DNA from: Paracoccaceae bacterium | GTDB lineage: Bacteria > Pseudomonadota > Alphaproteobacteria > Rhodobacterales > Rhodobacteraceae | DNA length: 64,000 nucleotides | Reading direction: 5' to 3' | NCBI GenBank assembly: GCA_024742575.1 | Contig: JANSYF010000005.1 | Span: 1 to 64,000, forward strand | In this document: positions 18,356 through 27,262 of the stretch, in pieces | How the letters are laid out: the number at the start of each line of letters is the position of its first letter | How positions within the stretch are numbered: position 1 is the stretch's first letter | Position numbers and translations under genes: made by a program | Notes under the pieces: model-generated | The model's input: the letters and a program-made list of their open reading frames with translations, nothing else | Database searches by the model: none | Told to the model about the DNA's origin: nothing

Positions 18356-19978
18356 ATGACATTGAACCTTTCGGTGCCCGGACAGGAAGAATTGAAACCC
18401 CGCATCACCGTGTTCGGTGTGGGTGGTGCTGGCGGAAACGCGGTCAACAACATGATCGACAAGTCCCTTGAGGGCGTCGACTTCGTGGTGGCCAACACAG
18501 ATGCGCAGGCCCTACAACAGAGCCGGTCGACCAGCCGAATTCAGCTTGGTGTCAAAGTAACCGAAGGTTTGGGCGCAGGTGCACGGGCGACGGTCGGTGC
18601 TGCGGCAGCTGAAGAAAGCATCGAACAGATTGTCGATCACCTTGCAGGGGCGCACATGTGCTTCATCACAGCCGGCATGGGCGGCGGCACCGGGACAGGT
18701 GCTGCGCCGATCATCGCACAGGCGGCACGCGAGCTTGGCGTTCTGACAGTGGGTGTCGTCACCAAGCCGTTCCAGTTCGAAGGCAACAAGCGGATGAAGC
18801 AGGCCGAAGAGGGTGTCGAAGCACTCCAGAAGGTCGTCGATACGCTGATTATCATTCCGAACCAGAACCTGTTCCGTCTGGCCAATGAAAAAACCACGTT
18901 CACCGAAGCGTTCTCCATGGCGGATGACGTTTTGTACCAAGGTGTTAAGGGCGTGACTGACCTGATGGTTCGTCCGGGCCTTATCAACCTCGACTTTGCT
19001 GATGTCCGCGCCGTGATGGACGAGATGGGCAAAGCGATGATGGGGACAGGCGAAGCCGAGGGCGAAGATCGCGCAATTCAGGCAGCCGAAAAGGCCATCG
19101 CAAACCCGCTCTTGGACGAAATCAGTCTGCGCGGTGCAAAGGGTGTTCTTATCAACATCACCGGCGGTCACGATCTTACGCTGTTCGAACTGGACGAAGC
19201 CGCAAACCGCATCCGCGAGGAAGTGGACACCGACGCGAACATCATCGTGGGCTCCACACTGGATGACAGCATGCAGGGCATGATGCGCGTGAGTGTCGTG
19301 GCAACCGGTATCGACGCTGTTGACGTCCATACCGAAGTGCCGGTTCCGCGTCGTTCGCTGGCGACACCACTGACCCAAACGACGCGTGTGGAAGAAGCGC
19401 AGCACGCCGAAAAGCTAGCTCCTCAACCCGAGCAGGTTGCCGCACGAAGCGCGGAAGAACCGTCGCTTTTTGATGCAGAACACAAAGCCGCAGACGAACA
19501 GGTGGAACCCATCTTCCAAGACACCGGCGTGCAACAAGAGGCTGTAGATGACGACGGTCTACCGCCGCCCGCCTACCGTCCGCAGGTCGCCGAATTCAAT
19601 CCGCGCGAAGACAGCATTGAAGCCGACCCCGAGCAATTCGTTGCCCCGCGTGCCCCGGCACCGGGTACACCCAGCGCAGAAGCGTTGGCCCGTTTGCAAG
19701 CGGCTGCTTCTCGCGCCCGCCCTGCGCCGGGAAGTCGCCCGAACAACATGCAGGTCGAACAAGAACCAGCTGACAGCGAGCGCCCTCGTTTCGGGATCAA
19801 TTCCTTGATCAACCGAATGACGGGACACAGCCAGCAACCTGAAGCTCAGGTACGTCGCACAGCGCCGCCGCCGGTCCAATCCAGCGCAGCAGCTCCGGCA
19901 CGGGCACCCGCGCCGGAAGCGGATGAAGATCAGGAACGGATCGAAATTCCCGCTTTCCTGCGCCGCCAAGCGAACTAA
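18356..19978 (+). CDS. ftsZ: Cell division GTPase FtsZ
   Basis: The tubulin-like protein that forms the division ring. 540 aa: an N-terminal GTPase domain with [14 protein letters not shown], the tubulin signature [18 protein letters not shown] near residue 105, and [20 protein letters not shown]; then a polymerisation domain to about residue 320; then a long Pro/Ala/Glu-rich linker of about 200 residues; and the C-terminal peptide [14 protein letters not shown] that binds FtsA and other partners. Long linkers are normal in alphaproteobacteria. ATG 18356 ([15 protein letters not shown]) matches the family better than the track's ATG at 18326. It has its own promoter region because ftsA is not adjacent. 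Confidence 0.97.
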   Translation: MTLNLSVPGQEELKPRITVFGVGGAGGNAVNNMIDKSLEGVDFVVANTDAQALQQSRSTSRIQLGVKVTEGLGAGARATVGAAAAEESIEQIVDHLAGAHMCFITAGMGGGTGTGAAPIIAQAARELGVLTVGVVTKPFQFEGNKRMKQAEEGVEALQKVVDTLIIIPNQNLFRLANEKTTFTEAFSMADDVLYQGVKGVTDLMVRPGLINLDFADVRAVMDEMGKAMMGTGEAEGEDRAIQAAEKAIANPLLDEISLRGAKGVLINITGGHDLTLFELDEAANRIREEVDTDANIIVGSTLDDSMQGMMRVSVVATGIDAVDVHTEVPVPRRSLATPLTQTTRVEEAQHAEKLAPQPEQVAARSAEEPSLFDAEHKAADEQVEPIFQDTGVQQEAVDDDGLPPPAYRPQVAEFNPREDSIEADPEQFVAPRAPAPGTPSAEALARLQAAASRARPAPGSRPNNMQVEQEPADSERPRFGINSLINRMTGHSQQPEAQVRRTAPPPVQSSAAAPARAPAPEADEDQERIEIPAFLRRQAN

Positions 19979-20000
19979 AACGCGATTAACCGCCTGTGAA

Positions 20001-20028
20001 ACGCCCCCTTTCTGGGGGCGTTTTTCGT
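20001..20028 (+). terminator. Intrinsic terminator after ftsZ
   Basis: A stem ACGCCCCC/GGGGGCGT with a 5-base loop (TTTCT), followed by a T-rich run (TTTTTCGTTT), starts 22 bp after the ftsZ stop. It should separate ftsZ from lpxC transcription. Confidence 0.88.
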
Positions 20029-20189
20029 TTCGTGGTAAGCGGTTGGAAGGCTGGGCAAGATTTCGCCTATATCTTTCGAGAGCTTGTTTCAGGCCGTTAC
20101 AATCTTTGATTTGAGGCAGGATAGGTCAGAGAGTATCACCTACCTCGAAACGCCGCATGGGGGTGCCGGCGTATGATATCGAGGGTTTC

Positions 20190-21110
20190 TTGCAAACAAC
20201 GGTTCATTCCACCGTCCGGTTCTCGGGCATTGGCCTGCACACTGGTCTGACCGTGAATATGGTCATCTGCCCCGCTCCGGCAGACCATGGCGTCGTGTTT
20301 GAACGAACTGATATCCGGTTGGGCGATGCCCGCATTCCCGCTCTTTTCGATTATGCAGAGCAATCGCCGCTCTGCACGAAGATCGTGAACCAAGCTGGTG
20401 TGTCCGTGTCGACCATCGAACACGTGATGGCAGCTTTGGCTGGTTGTGGCGTGCACAATGCTTTGATCCGGATCGACGGACCTGAAGCGCCAGTGTTGGA
20501 TGGCAGCGCAGCCCCCTTTGTGCGCAGTATCCTAGCAGTCGGTGTCAAAAAACTCCTCGCGCCAATCCGCGTGATAGAGGTTCTGAGCACGGTCGAAGTC
20601 CATACAGCGCAAGGCTGGGCGCGGCTTGGGCCGGGGCAGGGCCTTACGATGGATTTCCACATCGACTTTTCCGATCAGGCAATCGGCAAGCAAAGCAAAT
20701 CGCTGGATCTGGCCAATGGCACTTTCGTGCGCGAATTGTGCGACAGCCGGACGTTCTGCCGGGCGTCTGATGTAGAAGCGATGCGCGCGGCGGGCAAAGC
20801 TTTGGGTGGCACAATGAACAACGCCGTGGTTGTTGACGGCGATGCCGTCCTAAGCCCCGGTGGGCTACGCCACAAAGACGAGGCCGTGCGTCACAAGATG
20901 CTTGATGCGCTTGGCGATCTTGCACTGGCAGGCGCGCCATTGCTGGGCCATTACGAGGGCTACAAGGCTGGGCACACGTTGACCAACATGCTTTTGCGCG
21001 AACTTTTCGCAACAAAGGATGGTTACCGTTTTCGTGAATGTGACACGGCTTTGGCAGCGCGGTTACCCGGTGCAGGTGTTGAAGCGCATGAGATTCCGGC
21101 AGTCGCCTGA
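20190..21110 (+). CDS. lpxC: UDP-3-O-acyl-N-acetylglucosamine deacetylase
   Basis: A zinc deacetylase, the committed step of lipid A synthesis. Motifs: FSGIGLHTG, VSTIEHVMAALAGCGVHN with a zinc histidine, DGSAAPFV, and DALGDLALAGAPLLGHYEGYKAGH with the second metal site and catalytic His. Start choice: the track uses ATG 20157 (317 aa), but TTG at 20190 gives MQTTVHSTVRFSG, which matches the usual family N-terminus and length (306 aa) and follows GAGGG by four bases. Either is possible. It lies downstream of ftsZ, as in many proteobacteria. Confidence 0.93.
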   Translation: MQTTVHSTVRFSGIGLHTGLTVNMVICPAPADHGVVFERTDIRLGDARIPALFDYAEQSPLCTKIVNQAGVSVSTIEHVMAALAGCGVHNALIRIDGPEAPVLDGSAAPFVRSILAVGVKKLLAPIRVIEVLSTVEVHTAQGWARLGPGQGLTMDFHIDFSDQAIGKQSKSLDLANGTFVRELCDSRTFCRASDVEAMRAAGKALGGTMNNAVVVDGDAVLSPGGLRHKDEAVRHKMLDALGDLALAGAPLLGHYEGYKAGHTLTNMLLRELFATKDGYRFRECDTALAARLPGAGVEAHEIPAVA

Positions 21111-21269
21111 CGTTCTGAAAACTTGCTTAGATAACATAGTGCACACCACTTGCGCGGATCGTTGATCGCTTGTGTGCCTAAAGGCGTTTTGCCTTCCGAT
21201 TTAATGTGCTAGGACCAATGGCAGACAAGTGGCACATATAGCCACGGCGGTTTAACGAAGGTGACGGGC

Positions 21270-22124
21270 ATGGCAGCGGGCAGAAGCGCAAGAGCTGTGA
21301 TCGGAGCGGGGCTCTTGGTGGTGGCGCTGACGGCGTGCAGCGATGGCGAACGTCCGGGCTTCGGCCCCGGTGGCATACCGATTGAGAATTTTACCGCACA
21401 GCAGATTTTCGAACGGGGCGAATTCGAACTGGATCGCAGTGATCCTGAAGATGCCGCATTCTACTTTTCAGAAGTCGAACGGCTTTATCCCTATTCCGAA
21501 TTGGCAAAGCGCGCTGTGATTATGCAGGCCTTTGCGCATCACCAGAACAAAGACTACGAGAACAGCCGTTCCGCAGCTCAGCGCTATATCGACTTCTACC
21601 CAACCGACGAAGACGCGGCTTATGCGCAGTATCTTCTCGCGCTCAGCTATTATGACCAGATCGAAGAAGTGGGCCGCGATCAGGGTCTGACCTTCCAGGC
21701 GTTGCAAGCGTTGCGGACGGTAATCGAACGTTACCCTGACAGCGAATACGCGCGGTCGGCGGTTCTCAAATTCGATTTGGCGTTCGACCACCTTGCTGGC
21801 AAAGAAATGGAAATCGGTCGCTATTATTTGCGTCGCGATCATTATGCCGCTGCGATCAACCGTTTCCGGTCCGTGGTCGAGGACTTCCAGACCACCACCC
21901 ACACCGCCGAGGCGTTGCATCGTCTGGTTGAGTCGTATCTGTCGTTGGGGCTGACCGATGAAGCGCAGACGGCAGGGGCGATTTTGGGCTATAACTACCA
22001 ATCCACGGATTGGTACGAGGACAGCTTCAAATTGCTGACGGGGCGTGGTCTTGAATTGAAGGCGACCGGAGACAACTGGCTGCGGCAAATCTATCGCCAG
22101 ATGGTCAAGGGTCAGTGGCTTTGA
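21270..22124 (+). CDS. bamD: Outer-membrane assembly lipoprotein BamD
   Basis: An essential lipoprotein of the BAM complex that inserts beta-barrel proteins into the outer membrane. 284 aa. The N-terminus is a lipoprotein signal with lipobox LTAC (about residues 24-27). The remainder is made of TPR-like repeats, beginning FTAQQIFERGEFELDR, then AAFYFSEVERLYPYSELAKRA, and QRYIDFYPTDEDAAYAQYLLALSYYDQI, quoted here as YIDFYPTDEDAAYAQYL. ATG 21270 lies 8 bases after GAAGG, better than the track's GTG at 21261. recN follows by about 40 bp, a common alphaproteobacterial order. Confidence 0.95.
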   Translation: MAAGRSARAVIGAGLLVVALTACSDGERPGFGPGGIPIENFTAQQIFERGEFELDRSDPEDAAFYFSEVERLYPYSELAKRAVIMQAFAHHQNKDYENSRSAAQRYIDFYPTDEDAAYAQYLLALSYYDQIEEVGRDQGLTFQALQALRTVIERYPDSEYARSAVLKFDLAFDHLAGKEMEIGRYYLRRDHYAAAINRFRSVVEDFQTTTHTAEALHRLVESYLSLGLTDEAQTAGAILGYNYQSTDWYEDSFKLLTGRGLELKATGDNWLRQIYRQMVKGQWL

Positions 22125-22165
22125 TCGGGGGGCGGTGCGTCTGACAACGCACCCGGTTGCACAGA

Positions 22166-23818
22166 ATGCTGCGCACGCTTGAAATACGGGATATGCTGAT
22201 CATCGACCGGCTGGAGCTTGAGTTCCAGTCGGGTCTCAATGTGCTGACCGGTGAAACCGGTGCGGGCAAATCGATTCTGCTCGACAGCCTTGGCTTTGTG
22301 CTGGGTTGGCGCGGGCGTGCTGAACTGGTGCGCAGCGGGGCAGAGCAGGGCGAAGTCACTGCCGTTTTCGATCTGCCGACAGGCCACCCGGCACATGACG
22401 TTTTGGCAGAGGCCGGGTTCGAGGATGCGGACGAATTGATCCTGCGCCGCGTGAACACTGCTGATGGGCGTAAGACCGGCTGGGTCAATGACCGACGCGT
22501 GACGGGCGAGATGCTCCGCGCTTTGTCGGATACGCTGGTAGAATTGCACGGTCAGCACGATGACAGGGGATTGCTGAACCCCAAGGGCCATCGCGCGCTT
22601 TTGGATCAGTTTGCGGGGCACGATGACTTGCTGGTCGCCGTGAAAACAGCGTGGCGCGCAATGTCCCAAGCCCGCAAGGCGCTGGCCGAGTCGGAAGCGG
22701 CCTATAAGGCGGCACAGGCCGAAGAAGAATTCCTGCGCCATTCGGTGGCCGAGCTGGACAAGCTGGCTCCTGAACCGGGCGAGGATGCGGATCTCGACGC
22801 ACGCCGCCGCATGATGCAGGCGTCCGAGCGTATCCGTGACGACATCGTGCGCGCGGCACAAGTGATGGGTCAGGACGGAGCCGAAGGCGCACTGTCGGAT
22901 GCGCTGCGCTGGCTCGAAGGCGTGAGCGATGCCGCAGACGGACGTCTGGACGACCCGCTTGCTGCACTTGCCCGAGCGATGGCGGAACTGGACGAGGCGG
23001 CGCGGGGCGTGTCTGACTGTCTCGACTCTCTGGAGTTTGATCCAAACGAACTTGACGCCACAGAGGAACGGCTGTTTGCGCTCCGGGCGCAGGCGCGCAA
23101 ACACGGGGTTGCGCCTGATGAACTGTCCGGTTTGGCCGACACGCTGCGCGACCGTTTGGCGGCGCTGGATCAGGGGGCTGACCGCATGACGCTGTTGCAA
23201 TCCGAATTGCGCAATGCCGAAGCGGCGTATGACAGCGCTGCGATGGCTTTGCGCGACAGTCGTATGACAGCGGCCAAGCAGCTGGACGCGGCGGTCTGTG
23301 CGGAATTGGCTCCGCTCAAGATGGAACGTGCGGTGTTTGTAACCGATCTGGCTGGCGCACCCGCAGGCCCAGAGGGGAGCGATGCCGTGGCCTTTACTGT
23401 TGCCACCAATCCCGGCGCACCAGCTGGACCCATCGGCAAGATCGCATCTGGTGGCGAACTCAGTCGATTCCTGCTGGCGCTCAAGGTGTGTCTGTCAGAA
23501 CAGCGCGATGCCGGGCTGACCATGATCTTCGACGAGATTGACCGGGGTGTAGGTGGGGCCACTGCCGACGCAGTTGGCCGTCGTCTGGCGGCTTTGGCGG
23601 AAGACGGTCAAGTTCTTGTCGTCACACACTCGCCGCAAGTGGCGGCCCTTGGTGCGCATCACTGGCGGGTGGAAAAACGCGTTGCCGACGAACAGACCAC
23701 CTCGACCGTGGTGCCACTTGATGCGCCCGCGCGGGAAGGCGAAATCGCCCGTATGCTGTCGGGCGACACCATCACGGACGAGGCCCGCGCGGCGGCGCGG
23801 GCGCTCTTGGCGGGTTAG
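22166..23818 (+). CDS. recN: DNA repair ATPase RecN
   Basis: An SMC-like ATPase for double-strand break repair. 550 aa: Walker A TGETGAGKSILLDSLGF at residues 30-46, HGQHDDRGLL in the N-terminal lobe, a central coiled-coil rich in Ala/Glu/Arg (about 165-350), then the ABC signature IASGGELSRFLLALKVCL and Walker B TMIFDEIDRGVGG, with VVTHSPQVAALG. ATG 22166 is preferred over the track's TTG 22157 since it gives MLRTLEIRDMLIID. The stop overlaps that of the convergent DUF1772 gene by 4 bp. Confidence 0.95.
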   Translation: MLRTLEIRDMLIIDRLELEFQSGLNVLTGETGAGKSILLDSLGFVLGWRGRAELVRSGAEQGEVTAVFDLPTGHPAHDVLAEAGFEDADELILRRVNTADGRKTGWVNDRRVTGEMLRALSDTLVELHGQHDDRGLLNPKGHRALLDQFAGHDDLLVAVKTAWRAMSQARKALAESEAAYKAAQAEEEFLRHSVAELDKLAPEPGEDADLDARRRMMQASERIRDDIVRAAQVMGQDGAEGALSDALRWLEGVSDAADGRLDDPLAALARAMAELDEAARGVSDCLDSLEFDPNELDATEERLFALRAQARKHGVAPDELSGLADTLRDRLAALDQGADRMTLLQSELRNAEAAYDSAAMALRDSRMTAAKQLDAAVCAELAPLKMERAVFVTDLAGAPAGPEGSDAVAFTVATNPGAPAGPIGKIASGGELSRFLLALKVCLSEQRDAGLTMIFDEIDRGVGGATADAVGRRLAALAEDGQVLVVTHSPQVAALGAHHWRVEKRVADEQTTSTVVPLDAPAREGEIARMLSGDTITDEARAAARALLAG

Positions 23819-24357
23819 AGGCGCATCATTCCGTATCCGGCAAGCGCTAGCGTAAGCCCACTGAAGACGGTGCGCATCACGTTATAGACCTGCCATGTGC
23901 CCGAGTATTCGACCCAAATCGCGCGAGCGGCGTCGATATCCGTAGGTACGGTCAACAGGCCCAAGGCTTCGTTCATCGGCACGTTGTTCGTCATGGTCAG
24001 GATCAACCCTCCAGCTGCATAGATCAATCCGCCAACCGCAAAAGACACCGCCGCGCGGTTGCGGTGGGTGCGCCATGCCAGAAGCGCGGCAATCCACAAA
24101 ACGAAGGGTGTGCCGAAAAAGGCAGGTGCAAAGACGGCGTTACGCACCGATCCGTTCATTGCCTGCATGGCTTGAATGGCGACCCGTGGGTCTGTCGCAT
24201 CCAGCCCCCACATGGTCGAACAGACCCACGCATAGAAGAACCCGAAAATCGCACCGCTGAAAACAACGGCGGTCAAGCCTGCACAGCGGGTCACCAGATC
24301 CGCCAAGGCGGAAATCTGCGGTGTCGGTGCGCTATAGGCGGCGGGAAGGGGGGTCAT
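23815..24357 (-). CDS. DUF1772 (anthrone oxygenase-like) membrane protein
   Basis: 180 aa with four hydrophobic segments (about residues 25-48, 80-98, 103-122 and 158-178). The pattern VVFSGAIFGFFYAWVCSTM, an A-M-Q-x-M-N helix, and TMTNNVPMNEALG in the third loop matches the DUF1772 family, some of whose members act as small anthrone oxygenases; the substrate here is not known. It is transcribed divergently from a TetR regulator, its likely controller, from a shared region with repeated half-sites. Confidence 0.78.
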   Translation of the reverse strand: MTPLPAAYSAPTPQISALADLVTRCAGLTAVVFSGAIFGFFYAWVCSTMWGLDATDPRVAIQAMQAMNGSVRNAVFAPAFFGTPFVLWIAALLAWRTHRNRAAVSFAVGGLIYAAGGLILTMTNNVPMNEALGLLTVPTDIDAARAIWVEYSGTWQVYNVMRTVFSGLTLALAGYGMMRL

Positions 24358-24370
24358 GTCGGTTTCCTTT

Positions 24371-24423
24371 CAAATCCGTAATTTAGTGTACGCCTTTACA
24401 AATCCGTACATATGATTACGGAT
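24371..24423. promoter_or_regulatory. Candidate TetR operator with repeated AAATCCGTA half-sites
   Basis: AAATCCGTA occurs at 24372-24380 and 24400-24408, and its inverted partner TTACGGAT at 24416-24423, so that ATCCGTA-N8-TACGGAT forms a 7 bp-arm inverted repeat. The sites lie between the divergent DUF1772 and tetR starts, where a TetR dimer would block both promoters. Confidence 0.6.
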
Positions 24424-24455
24424 ACGAGTCAACTGGTTTTTTCGAAAGGTATCGG

Positions 24456-25055
24456 ATGCGCGAGGACAACAAGGCGCAGAGGCGCGAACAGATCGAAGCG
24501 GCGGCCTATGAGCTTCTTGCCGAAAAAGGCTTTCAGAACATGTCGATGCTGGCAGTCTCGAAAGCGGCGAAAGCCTCGAACGAAACTTTGTATCGGTGGT
24601 ACGGCGACAAGATCGGTCTCTTCAAAGCCTTGATTGCCACAAACGCCGAACGGGTTGCCGGGCGGCTGCGCGAAGCGTTGGAAACCAACGCGCCGCTGGA
24701 TCAAGCTTTGATGCAGACTGGCCCAGTCCTTCTGAGCATGCTGCTAAGTGACCGTGCTATCGCTCTCAATCGGGCGGCGGCGGCAGATGCCAGCGGCGTT
24801 CTGGGCGAAGCGTTGGCACAGGAAGGGCGCGGTAAAGTGTTTCCGTTGATCGCGGACCTTTTTGGCAAGTTGGTCAAGCAGGGCGTACTCAATGGCGACC
24901 CCGCTGAGATCGCAGCACTTTACGTCGACCTACTGGTTGGCGACCTGCAAATCCGGCGCGCAACTGGGGCGTTGGGGCCGCTGCGCGACCGGGTGATTGC
25001 TGATCGTGCGCACCGTGCCCAAGAGCGTCTTTTCCGACTTGTTGGTGTGTCCTGA
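24456..25055 (+). CDS. TetR/AcrR-family transcriptional regulator
   Basis: 199 aa. The N-terminal helix-turn-helix spans about residues 8-54: RREQIEAAAYELLAEKGFQNMSMLAVSKAAKASNETLYRWYGDK, quoted here as AYELLAEKGFQNMSMLAVSK and TLYRWYGDKIGLF. The C-terminal helical domain (AVMQ- and LF-type helices, GKLVKQGVLNGDPAEIAALY) is the ligand/dimer domain of AefR-like TetR proteins. It is divergent from DUF1772, and the repeated half-sites between them are the likely operator. The inducer is unknown. Confidence 0.88.
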   Translation: MREDNKAQRREQIEAAAYELLAEKGFQNMSMLAVSKAAKASNETLYRWYGDKIGLFKALIATNAERVAGRLREALETNAPLDQALMQTGPVLLSMLLSDRAIALNRAAAADASGVLGEALAQEGRGKVFPLIADLFGKLVKQGVLNGDPAEIAALYVDLLVGDLQIRRATGALGPLRDRVIADRAHRAQERLFRLVGVS

Positions 25056-25172
25056 CACCGACGGTCACAGACTGTGATCGCATCAGGGGTGGACACTTCA
25101 GCTGCATTGAATAAGCCTTGGTAATCAGAAGTTTTTTTGGCGTGGTTCGCTTCCCCGAAAGGTCCGCTCGGC

Positions 25173-26849
25173 ATGGCGCCTGCTTTGCGTGGTCAGTTAC
25201 AGGCAATGAAAAGGCAGTTCGCGCGCGGCTGGGATTTGCTGCGCCATAAGGGACCGTCGCAATTTCAATTCTGGCTGATCGCCCTTTTGATCGGAATTGC
25301 CGCCGGTTTGGCGGCCACGCTGTTCCGGCTTGCCATCACGTTTTTGCAAACCTCGGTCTACGGCACACCCAGCGTCACAACGATTCACAGCTACGCCGAA
25401 AACCTGCCATGGTGGATGCTGCTGCTTATCCCCACAGTGGGCGGTCTCGTGGTGGGTGTGATCATCCACTACTTCACACCGGATGGGCGCGTCCGATCCG
25501 TCGCGGACGTGATCGAAGGCGCGGCTCTCAATGATGGGCGGGTGGAAAAGAAGGCGGGCATCGCGTCGGCCATCTGTTCGTGGATCACATTGTCAACTGG
25601 CGGCAGCACTGGGCGGGAAGGGCCGGTGGTACATATCGCAGCGATGCTGTCGTCTTGGGTGTCAAACACGATCCGGGCTGACGGTATCACCGGACGCGAC
25701 TTGCTGGGGTGTGCTGTGGCCGCCGCTGTGTCGGCCAGTTTCAATGCGCCCATCGCGGGGGCTTTGTTCGCGCTTGAGGTCATCCTGCGTCATTTCGCGG
25801 TCCACGCCTTTGCCCCCATTGTGGTGGCAAGCGCTGCTGGGACGGTGATCAACCGTCTGGTGTTTGGCGATGTGACCGAATTCAAACTGCCCGGAACCAC
25901 CACGGTGGAGTTTTATCTCGAACTGCCTGCGTTTTTTATTCTTGGCCTGATTTGCGGCCTAGTCGCGGTGGCGATGATGCGCGCTGTGTTTCTGGCCGAC
26001 GATGTCGGATCAAAAGTGCAGCGCAACCTAGGTCTGCCGCACCTGCTGCGCCCGGCGGCGGCAGGGGTCATGCTGGGCGCGCTTGCGATCTGGTTTCCCC
26101 ACATTATTGGCGTCGGTTACGAAACCACATCCCGCGCCCTGACCGGATCACTTCTGTGGCACGAGGCGGTGGTCTTTGCGATGCTCAAGGTGGTTGCGGT
26201 GGCCATCACCATGGGCGGGCGCATGGGCGGTGGCGTGTTCTCTCCCTCGCTGATGTTGGGTGCGCTGACCGGGCTGGCGTTCGGTTTGATCGCGACCGGG
26301 CTTTTCCCGGATCAATCGGGAACCGCAACGCTTTACGCGCTTGCTGGTATGGGCGCTGTTGCCGCTGCCGTTCTGGGCGCGCCGATTTCAACCACGCTGA
26401 TCGTATTTGAACTAACCGGAGACTGGCAGACGGGCCTTGTGGTGATGGTCTCGGTTTCGATGTCGACCGCTGTGTCAGCGCGTCTGGTCGATCGATCTTT
26501 CTTTCTCACCCAGTTGGAGCGGCGCAATGTGCACCTTGCCGCCGGGCCTCAGGCGTATCTGCTAGCGATGTTTCGGGTGCAAGGCGTGATGCGCAAACCC
26601 ACCGACAACAATGCGGCTGATGAAGAGGCGTGCCTCACGATGATCGAACAGGGGCTTTTTGTGCAGTCCCAAGCCACACTGGAAACCGCGTTGCCGCTTT
26701 TTGACAAATCAGGCGTGGCTTTCCTGCCGGTGGTCAAACTTGAAGGTCCGGAAGACGCGCCCGTCTTGCAGGGCGCGCTGTTCCATGTCGATGCTTTAAA
26801 GGCTTATAACCGTGCGCTTGCCGCGACGGCGGAAGAAGAGCACAGTTGA
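25173..26849 (+). CDS. ClC-family chloride channel/antiporter with C-terminal CBS region
   Basis: A membrane chloride channel or Cl-/H+ exchanger of about 558 aa. The ClC signatures are GGSTGREGPVVHIAAM (the gating-glutamate motif), FNAPIAGALFALEVILR, and GGRMGGGVFSPSLMLGALTG (the GxFxPxL motif), spread over about ten hydrophobic segments up to residue 430. A C-terminal soluble part (about 450-550; MIEQGLFVQSQATLETALPL, VAFLPVVKLEG) looks like a CBS region. Start uncertain: ATG 25173 has GAAAGG upstream, ATG 25206 is also possible, and the track's 25137 is least likely. Confidence 0.88.
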   Translation: MAPALRGQLQAMKRQFARGWDLLRHKGPSQFQFWLIALLIGIAAGLAATLFRLAITFLQTSVYGTPSVTTIHSYAENLPWWMLLLIPTVGGLVVGVIIHYFTPDGRVRSVADVIEGAALNDGRVEKKAGIASAICSWITLSTGGSTGREGPVVHIAAMLSSWVSNTIRADGITGRDLLGCAVAAAVSASFNAPIAGALFALEVILRHFAVHAFAPIVVASAAGTVINRLVFGDVTEFKLPGTTTVEFYLELPAFFILGLICGLVAVAMMRAVFLADDVGSKVQRNLGLPHLLRPAAAGVMLGALAIWFPHIIGVGYETTSRALTGSLLWHEAVVFAMLKVVAVAITMGGRMGGGVFSPSLMLGALTGLAFGLIATGLFPDQSGTATLYALAGMGAVAAAVLGAPISTTLIVFELTGDWQTGLVVMVSVSMSTAVSARLVDRSFFLTQLERRNVHLAAGPQAYLLAMFRVQGVMRKPTDNNAADEEACLTMIEQGLFVQSQATLETALPLFDKSGVAFLPVVKLEGPEDAPVLQGALFHVDALKAYNRALAATAEEEHS

Positions 26850-26861
26850 TCCGCAGGATCA
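26847..26861. other. Small stem-loop spanning convergent gene ends
   Basis: TGATCC-gca-GGATCA overlaps the end of the ClC gene and the stop of the convergent DUF427 gene, 10 bp away. It may serve as a minimal shared 3'-end structure; no T-run is present. Confidence 0.3.
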
Positions 26862-27203
26862 GACCTGCTCGACCTGCACGCCATCTTGAACCCAGAACGC
26901 GAGGCGATCCTTGATCTCGGCCACCTCGGCTTTTGGACCTTCATAGGACCAGACTGCATTGGAATAGGTCATGCTTTTCGAAACAATGTCGAAATAGCTG
27001 GCTTCGCCTTTGTGCGCACAGGTTGTTTTGTGGTCTGATGCATCCAGAAACGCCATCGCCACGTCCGACCGGGGGAAGTAGACGACAAATGGCATGTCGC
27101 CCTCCGTCACTTCCAAAGCATTGGAGCTTTCTGCAATCACGGCGCCACCAGCGCGCACCACCCATGTGCCTTCAGCAGGTCTGACTGTAATGTGTTTCTG
27201 CAT
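26859..27203 (-). CDS. DUF427 domain protein
   Basis: A small soluble protein of 114 aa covering a single DUF427 domain: VRPAEGTWVVRAGGAVIAES, then PFVVYFPRSDVAMAFLD, HKTTCAHKGEASYFDI, and NAVWSYEGPKAEVAEIKDRL, quoted in part. The CxHKG-x-A-x-Y-F segment and the W-x-Y-x-x-P motif are typical of the family. The biochemical role of DUF427 is not established. Convergent with the ClC gene and 60 bp downstream of the pepP-type gene start direction, it looks like a stand-alone unit. Confidence 0.88.
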   Translation of the reverse strand: MQKHITVRPAEGTWVVRAGGAVIAESSNALEVTEGDMPFVVYFPRSDVAMAFLDASDHKTTCAHKGEASYFDIVSKSMTYSNAVWSYEGPKAEVAEIKDRLAFWVQDGVQVEQV

Positions 27204-27262
27204 GATCCATCCCTTTTGACTGCGATGTACCGGGGTTAGCGGGGGAATGTAAATGTTTATGG

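Noticed and set aside
21179-21194. AAGGC-gttt-GCCTT stem after lpxC
   Set aside because: Only five paired bases and followed by just two T; not convincing as an intrinsic terminator.
22112-23200. Minus-strand ORF of 362 aa over recN
   Set aside because: Antisense of the RecN Walker A and coiled-coil regions; no domain recognised.
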